A stretch of 33,798 nucleotides of DNA, taken from the NCBI GenBank assembly GCA_030448225.1, contig JAUJNJ010000077.1:1-33798 (forward strand), read 5' to 3'. Made by a program: the position numbers and the translations under genes. The notes beneath the pieces are model-generated. The model had not been told where the DNA came from. It worked only from the letters and a program-made list of their open reading frames with translations, and did no database searches. This DNA is from Phycisphaerae bacterium (lineage in GTDB: Bacteria > Planctomycetota > Phycisphaerae > Tepidisphaerales > Tepidisphaeraceae). Of the stretch, positions 16,448-25,178 are shown one piece after another; position 1 is the stretch's first letter; each line of letters starts with the position of its first letter.

Positions 16448-17671
16448 TTACTTCGCCGCCGCGCGCCAGCCCCGGCTTTCTCCAACACCTCGTCCACGAG
16501 CTTGTCGCGCGACGCGGTGAACTTGTCCATCGCGGGCTTGTACTTCGCCTGGTCGGCCTCGTACTTCGCCAAATCCTTCGCGTACTTGGCCGCGTCCTTC
16601 TGCTCGTCCTTCGGGTTCGGCTTGCGCGGCTCCGACGGCATGCCGTTGAGGCGCAGCGCCTCGACCTCGTCGGCTTTGGCCATGAGCCACGCGCCGTCGG
16701 CCGCGGTCTTCAGTTTCGCGACGATCTGCGTCGGCGTCTCGGGGATGGCCTTGCCCGACGCGCCGGCGGCGGCCAGCAGCGAGTGGATCGACACCAGCGC
16801 CTGCGCCTCGCGGGTTCGGCTCGGCCGAGCCGTCGGTCTGCTTCGTCACCCACCGCACCGCCTCGACGAGCATCTCGCGGAACTTGGGGTCGTCCCACGT
16901 CGAGGGCGTGTGGCCGAGGTTCGTGTAGAACAGCCGGCCCTGCCCGACGTTCCGCACCCACGTCAGCGGCACCATGTACGGCATCTTCCGCGGCGTCTTC
17001 TCGAAGTTCATGTACTGCAGCACGCGGACGGCCCGCTCGTCGTAGTCCTTGTACTGGTAGATCTCCTCTTGTAGTCGAACTCCGGGCCCCCATGCGGACC
17101 GTCGGGTGCTCCGGCTCGATCGCGGTGAACGACACCGGCGTGCCCTGGTTCCACGGGTGGCCGGCGAACTGGCCGTTGATCATCTTCGGGTAGCTCAGGC
17201 CCCTGGCCGTCGTACTTCCAGCCGGTGTCGGTCGCGCGCTGTGGATGCCGATGAACCCGCCGCGTCCGCTGTCGAGCCACTCCTGCACGGCCGCCCAGTT
17301 CTCGTCGCTGATCGGCAGCGCGCCGGTCGTCGTAGAACATCAGGACGTCGGTCTCCTTCAGTTTCTCCGGCGTGATGATCGTCGCGTCCTGCGTCGCCTC
17401 GGCCTCGAAGACGCCGGTCTGCTCGCCGATCTCCTTCATCGTCTTTTCCGACAGCTGCCAGTTCGTCCGGCGACGGCCGCTTCACCGGGTTGTGCACGAA
17501 CCCGCGCGACTGCGTGAGCACGAGCACCTTCACCTTCTTCGCCGGCTTGGCCGAAGGCGAAGAGGCCGCGTCATCGGCCCCGAGCGCGCGGCGCGCGCAG
17601 GCGATGGCGATCAGGGCGACGAGTCCGCGCGCGCGGGCGACGCGGGAGTGGGAGAGCGATCCGATGGTCAT
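16448..17671 (-). pseudogene. secreted ThuA-domain (trehalose-utilisation-like) protein, frame-broken
   Basis: The N-terminal signal peptide (SRVARARGLVALIAIACARRALGADD) is followed by KKVKVLVLTQSRGFVHNPVKR, the first strand of the ThuA/glutamine-amidotransferase-like fold. Further pieces in changing frames are EIGEQTGVFEAEATQDATIITPEKLKETDVLMFYD, EWLDSGRGGFIGIHSA, DGQGLSYPKMINGQFAGHPWNQGTPVSFTAIEPEHPTVR, and MPYMVPLTWVRNVGQGRLFYTNLGHTPSTWDDPKFREML. The C-terminal part is a charged lysine-rich helix (KPNPKDEQKDAAKYAKDLAKYEADQAKY) ending with the stop at 16448. At least five frame changes fall between about 17455 and 16470. ThuA-like proteins are common in planctomycetes and linked to sugar metabolism; the biochemical role is unclear. 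The start at 17671 has GAGGAA upstream. Confidence 0.75.
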
Positions 17672-18308
17672 GCGATTTCCTCGTTAGCGGTGAAAGAACG
17701 TGTCGCGGCCGCCGTGCATGTTACCGCAGGACCGAGCAGTTGTTGGCATCGCGGACCGCAGCACCTTCCGTCGAGCTAAGTCGAAGTGCGGGCGAAAAGT
17801 GCCGAGCGCGACACGATGAACTCGCGTCGTGACGAAGACGAGAGCGAAGGGGATCCGCATCGAACCCGCGGATGCGTTTGCGTGACTAAGCCTCACGTAC
17901 GTCGCGGGTGCCCTTTAGCCGCCGCCCGAAGGGCGGTGCTTGTCGCGCGGGCATCACGAGATTCCACCGTCGTTGTTCGCCAAGTCGTCGGAATCATCGC
18001 AGCTTTTCGCCCTTCCGCGTCAGCGCGCAAGAAGGTTTTGGGATGAGAGGGATGATGTGATCTGCAGCGCGAACCGCGTCTCCCGCGCTTTCAAGACGAT
18101 GGCAGTACCGGCGGCGCCGGATCGGGTTCGTCGCGCCGACGAACTCGGACACCCTCGCGAGCGAGGCCGCTACACACAGGTCGCGACGCCCGACCCACAG
18201 CGCGCTGTTGTGGGGACCGCGCCCCGCGCGTATGAAAGACTGAGGAACGACGCGGGGACGATTGCGTGCCCGCCCGCCCGAACCCTTCGCAGGAGCACCG
18301 CACCCGCC
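17672..18308. other. intergenic region between divergent ThuA and aldolase-family genes
   Basis: Some 637 bases without a convincing gene. It holds the second REP-like hairpin (17912-17939) and should contain both divergent promoters, but I cannot place either with confidence. Short open frames here lack a ribosome site and resemble no family. Confidence 0.5.
17912..17939. repeat. REP-like hairpin, copy 2
   Basis: CCTTTAGCCGCCGCCCGAAG continues into GGCGGTGCT. The core and the six-base-pair stem with GAA loop are identical to copy 1 at 16081. It lies in the gap upstream of the aldolase-family gene. Confidence 0.7.
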
Positions 18309-19361
18309 ATGACCGCCCCCGCCCGAGCCGCGCGCGACCGAGGCGGCGCCATTCCCGCGGGCCCGTTGGCGCTCGGCGCCGGCCGCCGGTTCGACGAGCG
18401 CCGCCAGCGCGCGCTCTGCCGCTACTACTTCGCCGCCGGCGCGGGCGGGCTCGCGGTCGGCGTGCACACGACGCAGTTCGCGATCCGCGACGCGAAGGTC
18501 GGCCTGTTCGAACCGCTGCTCGCGCTGGCGGCCGAGGAGTTCGACCGCGCCGACGCCGGCCGGGGCGAGCCACTTGTCCGCGTCGCGGGCGTCGTCGGCA
18601 AGACCGGGCAGGCCGTCCGCGAGGCGGCGCTTGTCCGCGACCGCGGCTACCACGCCGGTCTGCTGTCGCTCGCGGCCCTGGCCGGCGCGACCGAGGACGA
18701 GTTGATCGCCCACTGCCGCGCCGTCGCGGACGCGATCCCGATCGTCGGCTTCTACCTCCAGCCCGCCGCCGGCGGTCGGCCGCTGCCGTACGCGTTCTGG
18801 CGGCGGTTCGCCCAGATCGAGAACGTGGTGGCGATCAAGATCGCGCCGTTCAACCGGTACCAGACGATCGACGTCGCCCGAGCCGTGGTCGAGGCCGGCC
18901 GCGACGACGTGGCGCTCTACACCGGCAACGACGACAACATCGTCGCCGACCTGCTCACGCCGTACGGGTTCGACGTCGACGGCATCCAGGTCGAGCGGCG
19001 GATCGTCGGCGGGCTGCTCGGGCACTACGCGGTGTGGACGAAACCGTCGGTCGCGATCCACCGCCGCTGCCGCGCGCTGGCCCAGTCGGTCGCGGTGCCC
19101 GACGAGATGCTGCGGCTGAACGTCGAGGTCACCGACGCCAACGCAGCCTTCTTCGACGCCGCCAACAACTACGCCGGCGTCATCGCGGGCCTGCACGAGG
19201 TCCTGCGCCGCCAGGGCCTGCTCGAGGGCCTCTGGCTCCTCGACGAACGCGAGACGCTCGGTCCCGGGCAGGCCGCCGAGATCGACCGCGTGTACCACGC
19301 GTATCCCCACCTCAACGACGACGCGTTCGTCGCCGAACATCTGGACGAGTGGCTGCGGTAG
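18309..19361 (+). CDS. dihydrodipicolinate synthase (DapA/NAL) family aldolase
   Basis: 350 residues, intact. It is a class I aldolase of the DapA/N-acetylneuraminate lyase superfamily, a TIM barrel that forms a Schiff base with a 2-keto acid. Lys177 in ENVVAIKIAPFNRYQ is the predicted Schiff-base lysine. Other barrel strands are GGLAVGVHTTQFAIRD (near the N-terminus, usually GTTGE in DapA), VRVAGVVGKTGQAVREA, GYHAGLLSLAALAGATEDEL, IPIVGFYLQP (Tyr149) and VALYTGNDDNI. The GTTGE phosphate/pyruvate loop is replaced by GVHTTQF, so it is not a housekeeping DapA. The ATG at 18309 follows AGGAG by about 13 bases, which is rather far. A sugar or uronate-derived keto-acid substrate is likely but inferred. 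The epimerase-like gene lies on the same strand upstream. Confidence 0.85.
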   Translation: MTAPARAARDRGGAIPAGPLALGAGRRFDERRQRALCRYYFAAGAGGLAVGVHTTQFAIRDAKVGLFEPLLALAAEEFDRADAGRGEPLVRVAGVVGKTGQAVREAALVRDRGYHAGLLSLAALAGATEDELIAHCRAVADAIPIVGFYLQPAAGGRPLPYAFWRRFAQIENVVAIKIAPFNRYQTIDVARAVVEAGRDDVALYTGNDDNIVADLLTPYGFDVDGIQVERRIVGGLLGHYAVWTKPSVAIHRRCRALAQSVAVPDEMLRLNVEVTDANAAFFDAANNYAGVIAGLHEVLRRQGLLEGLWLLDERETLGPGQAAEIDRVYHAYPHLNDDAFVAEHLDEWLR

Positions 19362-19628
19362 GCTCGGCTGCGTGACGCGGAGGACGCGTGGCGATGACGC
19401 GGGAACCGTCGTTCGCAGCGATGGATGTGTCCCGACTGCGGCGGGCGCACAACCGCGGTGGGCGGCGGGTGCGGTGGCGCACAGAACGCACCGCGTGCGA
19501 TCGCCGCTTCGTGCGGTGTCGCCGCGGGTTTCTCCGCAGCATAAGCTGCGTCTGACGCGGTAGTGGCGACCGCGCTTCGTCACCATCGCTGCGCCACGCG
19601 CCTTCCAATTGCGGAACAGCGCGACGCT

Positions 19629-20429
19629 TCATTCCGGGAACCGCACGCGCTCCCGCCCCGCATAGACGTTCATGCGCCCCTCGCGCAGGAACCCGACGAG
19701 CGTCTGGTTGCTCTCGGCGGCGAAGTCGGCGGCGAGGCTGGAGGGGGCGGAGACGGCGGCGACGACCGGCAGTCGCGCGGCGAGCGACTTCTGGAGGATC
19801 TCGAAGCTCGCCCGGCCGCTGACGAGCAGCACGTGGCGGTCGAACGGCAGCAGCCCGGCGAGCAGCCCGTACCCGAGCACCTTGTCGACCGCGTTGTGCC
19901 GGCCGACGTCCTCCCGCGCGACGACGAGTTCCCCCGCCGCCGTGAACACCGCCGCCCCGTGCAGTCCGCCGGTGCGGTCGAACGTCGGCTGCGACGCGCG
20001 AAGCTTGCCCGGTAGCGAGAGCAACACGTCCGCGTCGACGGCGACGTCGATCCGCGGGTTGATCGGCTCGATCGTCTGGTGCACCGCATCGATCGTCGCC
20101 TTGCCGCACAGGCCGCAGCTCGACGACGCGAACACGTGGCGCGTCAGCCGCTCGAAGTCCGGCCGCACCGCCGGCGCGAGCACGACGTTCACCACGTTGC
20201 CGCCGCGGTCGTGCGCGCACGGCTCGACCGCCACGACGTCCGCCGCCCGGCCGATCATTCCCTCCGACAGCAGGAACCCCGCCGCCAACTCCGCGTCGTG
20301 CCCCGGCGTGCGCATCGTGACGCTCACCGCCCGCCCCTTCACGCGGATCTCCAGCGGCTCCTCGACCGCCAGTTCGTCCGGGCCGTCATGCGGGGCTTCG
20401 CCGACGCGATACCGGCAGACGTTCGCCAT
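19629..20429 (-). CDS. fdhD: formate dehydrogenase accessory sulfurtransferase FdhD
   Basis: 266 residues, normal for the family. FdhD passes sulfur from a cysteine desulfurase to the Mo-bis-MGD cofactor, which is needed to activate formate dehydrogenases. VEEPLEIRVKGRAVSVTMRTPGHDAELAAGFLLSEGMI is the N-terminal signature. ASSSCGLCGKA holds the conserved CxxC loop (Cys105, Cys108). TGGLHGAAVF and VAREDVGRHNAVDKVLG bind the cofactor region, and LLVSGRASFEILQK and APSSLAADFA close the fold. The ATG at 20429 has AAGGA upstream; a longer in-frame extension to 20708 lacks family similarity. It is the last gene of a minus-strand set after the fdhF-type gene and a small membrane protein, with a 50-base gap. 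Confidence 0.95.
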   Translation of the reverse strand: MANVCRYRVGEAPHDGPDELAVEEPLEIRVKGRAVSVTMRTPGHDAELAAGFLLSEGMIGRAADVVAVEPCAHDRGGNVVNVVLAPAVRPDFERLTRHVFASSSCGLCGKATIDAVHQTIEPINPRIDVAVDADVLLSLPGKLRASQPTFDRTGGLHGAAVFTAAGELVVAREDVGRHNAVDKVLGYGLLAGLLPFDRHVLLVSGRASFEILQKSLAARLPVVAAVSAPSSLAADFAAESNQTLVGFLREGRMNVYAGRERVRFPE

Positions 20430-20479
20430 GACGCTGTTCCTTTTCCCTGATCCGGCGCTACGCCAGGAAGAGCCGTGGC

Positions 20480-21109
20480 TCACGGCTCGGGCTCGTCGTG
20501 CGGCGGCGGCAGCACCGCGAAGCCCCGCGGCGCATCGGCCCCCGACGGGCCGCCGCGTTCGACCCGCCCGATGCCCCAGAGGCCGAGGAGTCCGAGCGCG
20601 CCGAACGACAGGCAGAAGAAGGTCGGCTGGACGAACGCCATCGGCGTGTCGCTCATGACCAGGCCCAGGAGCATCAGAAACGTGCCGAACAGCCAGGCGG
20701 CGGCCCATACGCCGCAGGCGCCGGCGGCGACGCTGAGGATCGGGTTCAGCCAGCGCCGGTCAACCGTCGGGCCTCGAGCGCTCTTCCGTCTCGCCTCCGT
20801 CGGTCGCACTGGGCCCTCCGTCGTCATCGGCGACGGCGCGCCGGCGTCCCAGCGCGGCCGTTCCGCGGCGTGCGTGGGCAGCACCTCGAAGCCGCGGGCT
20901 TGGCGGGGCTCGGGGCGGTTCAAGTGCTCCAACCATCTCGACGAGCCCCACAACCCTATGCCGCCGACGGCGGCGGCGCCGGCAGCCGTGAGGCCGGCGG
21001 CAATCTGGCCTTCCGACAGGAGCGCGAGCGCCACCACCCCGCAGAGGCACATCCAGAGCACGCATCCGAGGAGGCCTCCGAGGGCGATCGCCACGAGCAT
21101 TGGTCGCAT
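20480..21109 (-). CDS. four-helix membrane protein with internal duplication, between fdhF and fdhD
   Basis: 209 residues. Four predicted membrane helices form two pairs: LVAIALGGLLGCVLWMCLCGVVALALL and AAGLTAAGAAAVGGIGLWG in the first half, then ILSVAAGACGVWAAAWLFGTFLMLLGLVM and FFCLSFGALGLLGLWGIG in the second. Each pair is followed by a proline-rich tail with a related motif: RQARGFEVLPTH after the first and DAPRGFAVLPPPH at the C-terminus. GLWGSSR and GLWGIGR also correspond. The gene thus looks like an internal tandem duplication of a two-helix unit plus a short tail. GGGAGGTGTCG precedes the ATG at 21109. Gaps of 34 and 50 bases to its neighbours indicate an operon. The role is unknown; membrane anchoring of, or electron transfer for, the oxidoreductase is possible, but no haem or Fe-S ligands are evident. 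Confidence 0.75.
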   Translation of the reverse strand: MRPMLVAIALGGLLGCVLWMCLCGVVALALLSEGQIAAGLTAAGAAAVGGIGLWGSSRWLEHLNRPEPRQARGFEVLPTHAAERPRWDAGAPSPMTTEGPVRPTEARRKSARGPTVDRRWLNPILSVAAGACGVWAAAWLFGTFLMLLGLVMSDTPMAFVQPTFFCLSFGALGLLGLWGIGRVERGGPSGADAPRGFAVLPPPHDEPEP

Positions 21110-21143
21110 CGACACCTCCCGCATCGCACCGCGGCCGCGGGCA

Positions 21144-23384
21144 TCACGTCCGCTCGACCTGCACCTCGGCATTGTAATCCGGCACGCCGCCGACGGGGTC
21201 GCAGATGTCTCTGGGGATGATGACGTTCCCCTCGGGCCAGTGGATCTGGAGGTTGCCGCGGGCGATCGGGGCGAGGACGACGCGACCGGCGTAGCGGCCG
21301 CGGTCGTTTACTAGCGCGACGCGGTCGCCGCCGGCGAGGTGCAGGTCGGCGGCGTCGTCGGGACTCATGAAGACCGCGTCGCGGGCGGCGCCGGTCAGCG
21401 GGTCCGTCTCGGCGTAGATCAGCGTGTTGAACTGCTTGCCCCGGCGGGTGCTGACGTGGAACACGCCCGCCTCGCGCCGCCCGCCGCGCCGGGCGGGGAG
21501 CGGCACCGGGCGGAAGTGGGCCTTGCCGTCGGGCGTGGCGAACGCGCCGCCCTCGCAGAGGCGCGGGCCGCCCCACTGGAAGGCGTCGCCGGTGTCGCGC
21601 AGGTGCTGGACGCCGTCGTAGAACGGCACGACGCGGGCGATCTCCTCGCGGACGGCCCAGCCGGTATCACACTTCAGCAGCGACGCGCGCTCGGGATCGG
21701 CCGCGGCCGCGACGTCGCGCAAGATCTTCCACTCGGCCCGGGCCTCGCCCACCTGGCGCGGGATCTCGGGGCTGAAGCAGACGCGGCGTTCGGTGGTGGT
21801 CTCGGTGCCGCCGTCGTCCTGTTCGTAGCGCGTCTTGGCCGGCAGCAGCAGCACGGCCTCGCCGCGGCCGGCCGGGTCGATGAACATCTGGTCGGTCAGG
21901 ATGATGTCCTGGTGCACGCGGAGCGGCACGTTGGCCATGGCGGCGGCGACGTAGTCGGGCTCGGGGAGCGTGCGGAGGAAGTTGCCGCCTACGCAGTAGA
22001 GGACGTCGAGCGTGCCGCGGGCGCAGGCCTCGACCATCTCCGGGCCGGTGAGGCCGGGCGCGTCGGGGATGTCGAACCCGTAGTCGGCGGCGAGGGCGGC
22101 GGCGTTCATGGGGTTCACGGGTTTGCCGCCGGGCAGCGCGGTGCTGTAGGCGCCCATCTCGGCGCCGCCCTGCACGCTGGAGTGGCCGCGGATCGGCATG
22201 AGGCCGGTCTTCTCGCGGCCGACGTAGCCGCGGGCGAGGCCGAGGTTCAGCACCATCTGCACCGCGTCGCCGCCGAAGCGGTGCTGCGTGATCCCCATGC
22301 TCCAGACGAAGATCGCGTTCGTCGCGTCGCGCAGGAGCGTCGCGAATTCGGTCATGCTCTGCCGCGACAGGCCCGACTGTTCCTCCAACACCGGCCAGTC
22401 GAAGCTGCGGACGTGCGCCTCGAGCTCCGCGAATCCGGCGGCGTGCTCGTCGATCCACGTCTTGGCGTGCCAGTCGTTCTCGACCAGCACCTTCAGCACG
22501 CCGTAGATGAACGCGATGTCGCCGCCCTGGGCGACGGGGAACCAGTAGTCGGTGATGTCGGTGCCGAACACGGCGCTCTTCGCGCTGCTCGGCACCCAGT
22601 AGCGCTCCATCCCCGGCTCGCGGTACGGGTTGACGAGCACCACCTTCGCGCCGGTCCGCTTCGCCTGCTCCAGATACTTCATCGCGACCGGCTGGTCGTT
22701 CGACGGGTTGGAGCCGAAGAAGACGATGAGGTTCGTCCCCCACCAGTCCTTGTAGCTGCACGTGCTCGCCGCGTAGCCGATCGTCGCCTTCATGGCCCCC
22801 GTGGAGGGCGAGTGGCAGAGGCGGGCAGCGTTGTCGACGTTCGGCGAGCCGAGGAACCGCGCGGCCTTCTGCGCGACGTAGTACACCTCGTTGGTGATCC
22901 CGCGCGACGTGAGGAAGAACCCGACGCGCCGGCGGTCGGTCGTCTCGCGGATCTTGCCGCCGACGAGCGCCAGCGCCTCGTCCCACGACACGCGACTGAA
23001 TCCCGCCTCGCCCTTGCGGCGCAACATCGGGTAAGGCAGCCGGCCGAGGTCGCGCAGCTGCGCGTTGCTCATCGTCTTGAGCCGGCCGAGGTCCCGCATG
23101 ACCGCCGGATCGAGGGCGGGCATCGTGTTGAGGCGCAGCAGGTTGAGCCGCGTCATGCAGAGGTGGGTGCCGTCGATCGTCCAATCGTGGAACCCCGCGA
23201 CGCCCAGCGCACACCCGTCGCACACGCCGCGGCTGAGGACCTGCCACGCGTAGGGCAGGTTGTCCTTGTTCTTCCAGACGATTTTCATCATGTCGCGGAA
23301 GTGCGCCGGCTTGTCCTGCCCGAGCCCGAACGGCACGAGTTGGCGCAGGCGGTAGGCGAGGGGCTTGTCGATGGCGTGGGACAT
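21144..23384 (-). CDS. FdhF/YdeP-type molybdopterin oxidoreductase
   Basis: 746 residues, intact. It belongs to the FdhF/YdeP branch of the DMSO-reductase superfamily, binding Mo-bis-MGD. RGVCDGCALGVAGFHDWTIDGTHLC (Cys55, Cys58, Cys76) matches the cysteine region of the YdeP group. NAARLCHSPSTGAMKATIGY places Cys190-His191 at the position of the metal-binding Cys/Sec-His of formate dehydrogenases. NLIVFFGSNPSNDQP, GAKVVLVNPYREPGMERYWVPSSA, GLMPIRGHSSVQGGAEMGAY and LDVLYCVGGNFLRTLPEP are cofactor-pocket elements. The C-terminal domain has ETTTERRVCFSPE, STRRGKQFNTLIYAETDPLTGA and MSPDDAADLHLAGGD (molybdopterin dinucleotide-binding barrel). There is no Tat signal, so it is likely cytoplasmic. 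No NAD- or quinone-linked partner subunit is next to it. The ribosome site at 23384 is weak. fdhD in the same operon supports a formate-dehydrogenase-like cofactor state; the true substrate is uncertain. Confidence 0.9.
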   Translation of the reverse strand: MSHAIDKPLAYRLRQLVPFGLGQDKPAHFRDMMKIVWKNKDNLPYAWQVLSRGVCDGCALGVAGFHDWTIDGTHLCMTRLNLLRLNTMPALDPAVMRDLGRLKTMSNAQLRDLGRLPYPMLRRKGEAGFSRVSWDEALALVGGKIRETTDRRRVGFFLTSRGITNEVYYVAQKAARFLGSPNVDNAARLCHSPSTGAMKATIGYAASTCSYKDWWGTNLIVFFGSNPSNDQPVAMKYLEQAKRTGAKVVLVNPYREPGMERYWVPSSAKSAVFGTDITDYWFPVAQGGDIAFIYGVLKVLVENDWHAKTWIDEHAAGFAELEAHVRSFDWPVLEEQSGLSRQSMTEFATLLRDATNAIFVWSMGITQHRFGGDAVQMVLNLGLARGYVGREKTGLMPIRGHSSVQGGAEMGAYSTALPGGKPVNPMNAAALAADYGFDIPDAPGLTGPEMVEACARGTLDVLYCVGGNFLRTLPEPDYVAAAMANVPLRVHQDIILTDQMFIDPAGRGEAVLLLPAKTRYEQDDGGTETTTERRVCFSPEIPRQVGEARAEWKILRDVAAAADPERASLLKCDTGWAVREEIARVVPFYDGVQHLRDTGDAFQWGGPRLCEGGAFATPDGKAHFRPVPLPARRGGRREAGVFHVSTRRGKQFNTLIYAETDPLTGAARDAVFMSPDDAADLHLAGGDRVALVNDRGRYAGRVVLAPIARGNLQIHWPEGNVIIPRDICDPVGGVPDYNAEVQVERT

Positions 23385-23484
23385 CTGGTTTCCGTCGATT
23401 CTGTCGGCGAGCGCCGGTCCTGCGATCAGACGCTTTACCAGTTTAGGTATGCCCGTCTGCTTCCGACAGGCCCTGTCCCCCCTC

Positions 23485-23510
23485 CCCTTTTAGCCGCCGC
23501 CCGAAGGGCC
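23485..23510. repeat. REP-like hairpin, copy 3 (variant)
   Basis: CCCTTTTAGCCGCCGCCCGA continues as AGGGCC. It matches copies 1 and 2 over 19 bases, then has GGGCC instead of GGGCGG, which weakens the stem. It lies between the divergent fdhF-type and pectate lyase genes. Confidence 0.65.
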
Positions 23511-23603
23511 GCGCTCGGTGCGGACGCGTGAAGGATGCAGACCTTCTTCGAAGGTTGATCGACCGCCTTGTGGTTGTGACCAGCTCAAACGAAAGTATTT
23601 GGT

Positions 23604-25034
23604 ATGCGCACTTGCTCCTCCGCGCTCCTTCCCGTTCTGCTCGAACTGCTCTCGCTCGCTCCGTCCCGCGCCCGCGGAGAAGACCTCCGCGCTGACGCGG
23701 CCGCGGGGCTGAAGCGGGCGGTGACGTTCTTCCACCAGACAGTCGCGGTCGAGGGCGGCTACGTCTGGCGGTATTCCGCTGACCTGAAGCTGCGCGAGGG
23801 CGAGGGCGTCGTGAAGCCGACCGAGGTCTGGGTGCAGCCGCCGGGCACGCCGGCCGTGGGGATGGCGATGCTGGACGCGTGGGAGCGGACGCGCGACCCC
23901 TACCTGCTCGCCGCCGCCGCCGACGCCGGGCGGGCGCTCGTGCGCGGGCAGCTCCACTCCGGCGGGTGGAACGGCCGGATCGACTTCGATCCCGCCGCGC
24001 GCAAGAAGCAGGCGTACCGGGTCGACGGCGAGGCGCCGAAGAAGGCGCGGAACATCTCCAGCTTCGACGACGACAAGACCCAGTCCGCGGTGCGGTTCCT
24101 CGTGCGGCTCGACGCGGCCGGGAAGTTCCAGGACGCGCAGGTGCACGGCGCCACCGCGTTCGCGCTCGACGCGATCCTCGCCGCGCAGCACGCGAACGGC
24201 GCCTGGTCGCAGGTGTGGGACGGGCCGTCGAAGCGTGACGACGATCCGGACCTCCGCGCGAGCTTGCCGGACGAGTGGTCCCGCGAACACCCCGGCGGCG
24301 ACTACTGGTGGCACTACACGTTCAACGACGGCACGATGTCCGACACGGTCGAGGCGCTGCTCGAGGCGCACGACGTCTACGGCGACGCCAAGTACCTCGA
24401 CGCCGCCCGGCGGTGCGGCGACTTCATCCGCCGCGCGCAGCTCCCCGAGCCGCAGCCGGCGTGGGCGCAGCAGTACGACCGGAACATGCACCCGGCGTGG
24501 GCCCGCAAGTTCGAGCCGCCGGCGGTCACGGCGGGCGAGTCGCAAAAGCTGCTGCGCACGCTCCTGCTGCTCCACGCCCGCACCGGCGACGCGACGTACC
24601 TGGAGCGGTTCTCACGGGCGATCGCCTGGCTGAAGCGCTCCACGCTCCCGGACGGCCGGCTCGCACGCTTCTACGAGTTGCGCACGAACCGCCCGCTCTA
24701 CATGACGCGCGACTACAAGCTGACCCACGACGACGGCGACGTCCCCACCCACTACAGCTTCACCGTCGCCAGCAACATCGCCTCGATTGAGCGCGCGTAC
24801 GAGCGTGCGAAACGGCAACGCCCCGCCGAAGCGGCCCGGTCGAAGCCGAAGGAGCGCGCCGCCCCGCCGACCGACGCCGACGTGCGCCGCCTGCTGGCCG
24901 CGATGGACGCGCGCGGCGCGTGGGTCGAGCAGGGCCGGCTGAAGTACCACAAGGTCGACGGCCCGCTCATCGACTCCGCGACCTTCATCCGCAACGTCGG
25001 CGTCCTCGCCCGCTACGCCGGGGCGGGCCGCTAA
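23604..25034 (+). CDS. secreted pectate lyase, polysaccharide lyase family 10-like
   Basis: 476 residues. The N-terminus (SALLPVLLELLSLAPSRARGED) is a signal peptide. The mature part is an alpha/alpha-barrel-type lyase. GGYVWRYSADLKLREGEG and AVGMAMLDAWERTRDPYLL are early helices. GGWNGRIDFDP and NISSFDDDKTQSAVRFL match the substrate-cleft segments of pectic acid lyases. DYWWHYTFNDGTMSDTVEALLEAHDVYG (about 232-259) and QQYDRNMHPAWARKFEPPAV (about 288-307) are the most family-like blocks. The last about 80 residues (after AAEARSKP-like linker) form a small basic helical tail ending RNVGVLARYAGAGR. The enzyme would cleave polygalacturonate by beta-elimination outside the cell or in the periplasm. 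Catalytic residues are not assigned with certainty. No clear promoter or strong ribosome site is visible. Confidence 0.85.
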   Translation: MRTCSSALLPVLLELLSLAPSRARGEDLRADAAAGLKRAVTFFHQTVAVEGGYVWRYSADLKLREGEGVVKPTEVWVQPPGTPAVGMAMLDAWERTRDPYLLAAAADAGRALVRGQLHSGGWNGRIDFDPAARKKQAYRVDGEAPKKARNISSFDDDKTQSAVRFLVRLDAAGKFQDAQVHGATAFALDAILAAQHANGAWSQVWDGPSKRDDDPDLRASLPDEWSREHPGGDYWWHYTFNDGTMSDTVEALLEAHDVYGDAKYLDAARRCGDFIRRAQLPEPQPAWAQQYDRNMHPAWARKFEPPAVTAGESQKLLRTLLLLHARTGDATYLERFSRAIAWLKRSTLPDGRLARFYELRTNRPLYMTRDYKLTHDDGDVPTHYSFTVASNIASIERAYERAKRQRPAEAARSKPKERAAPPTDADVRRLLAAMDARGAWVEQGRLKYHKVDGPLIDSATFIRNVGVLARYAGAGR

Positions 25035-25178
25035 CCGCGCGACCGGAAGCCCCGGCCCGCCCGATGTGACGAACGCCGGAGCGTCGGAACGCGTTCGCCT
25101 CCTTCGCGCCGCACGGCGCGCGCGTGTCTCTGCGTTCGCTCGGGAGTCGCACCAGAAGTCCCGGAGCTGGCGCGCGGG

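Noticed and set aside
17684..17896. Minus-strand frame of 70 codons upstream of the ThuA gene
   Set aside because: No ribosome site, no domain pattern, and it lies in the expected promoter region.
19535..19550. CGCAGC-ATAA-GCTGCG hairpin after fdhD
   Set aside because: It is a good six-base-pair stem, but neither strand has a T run after it and it lies about 80 bases from the fdhD stop, so a terminator call is not supported.
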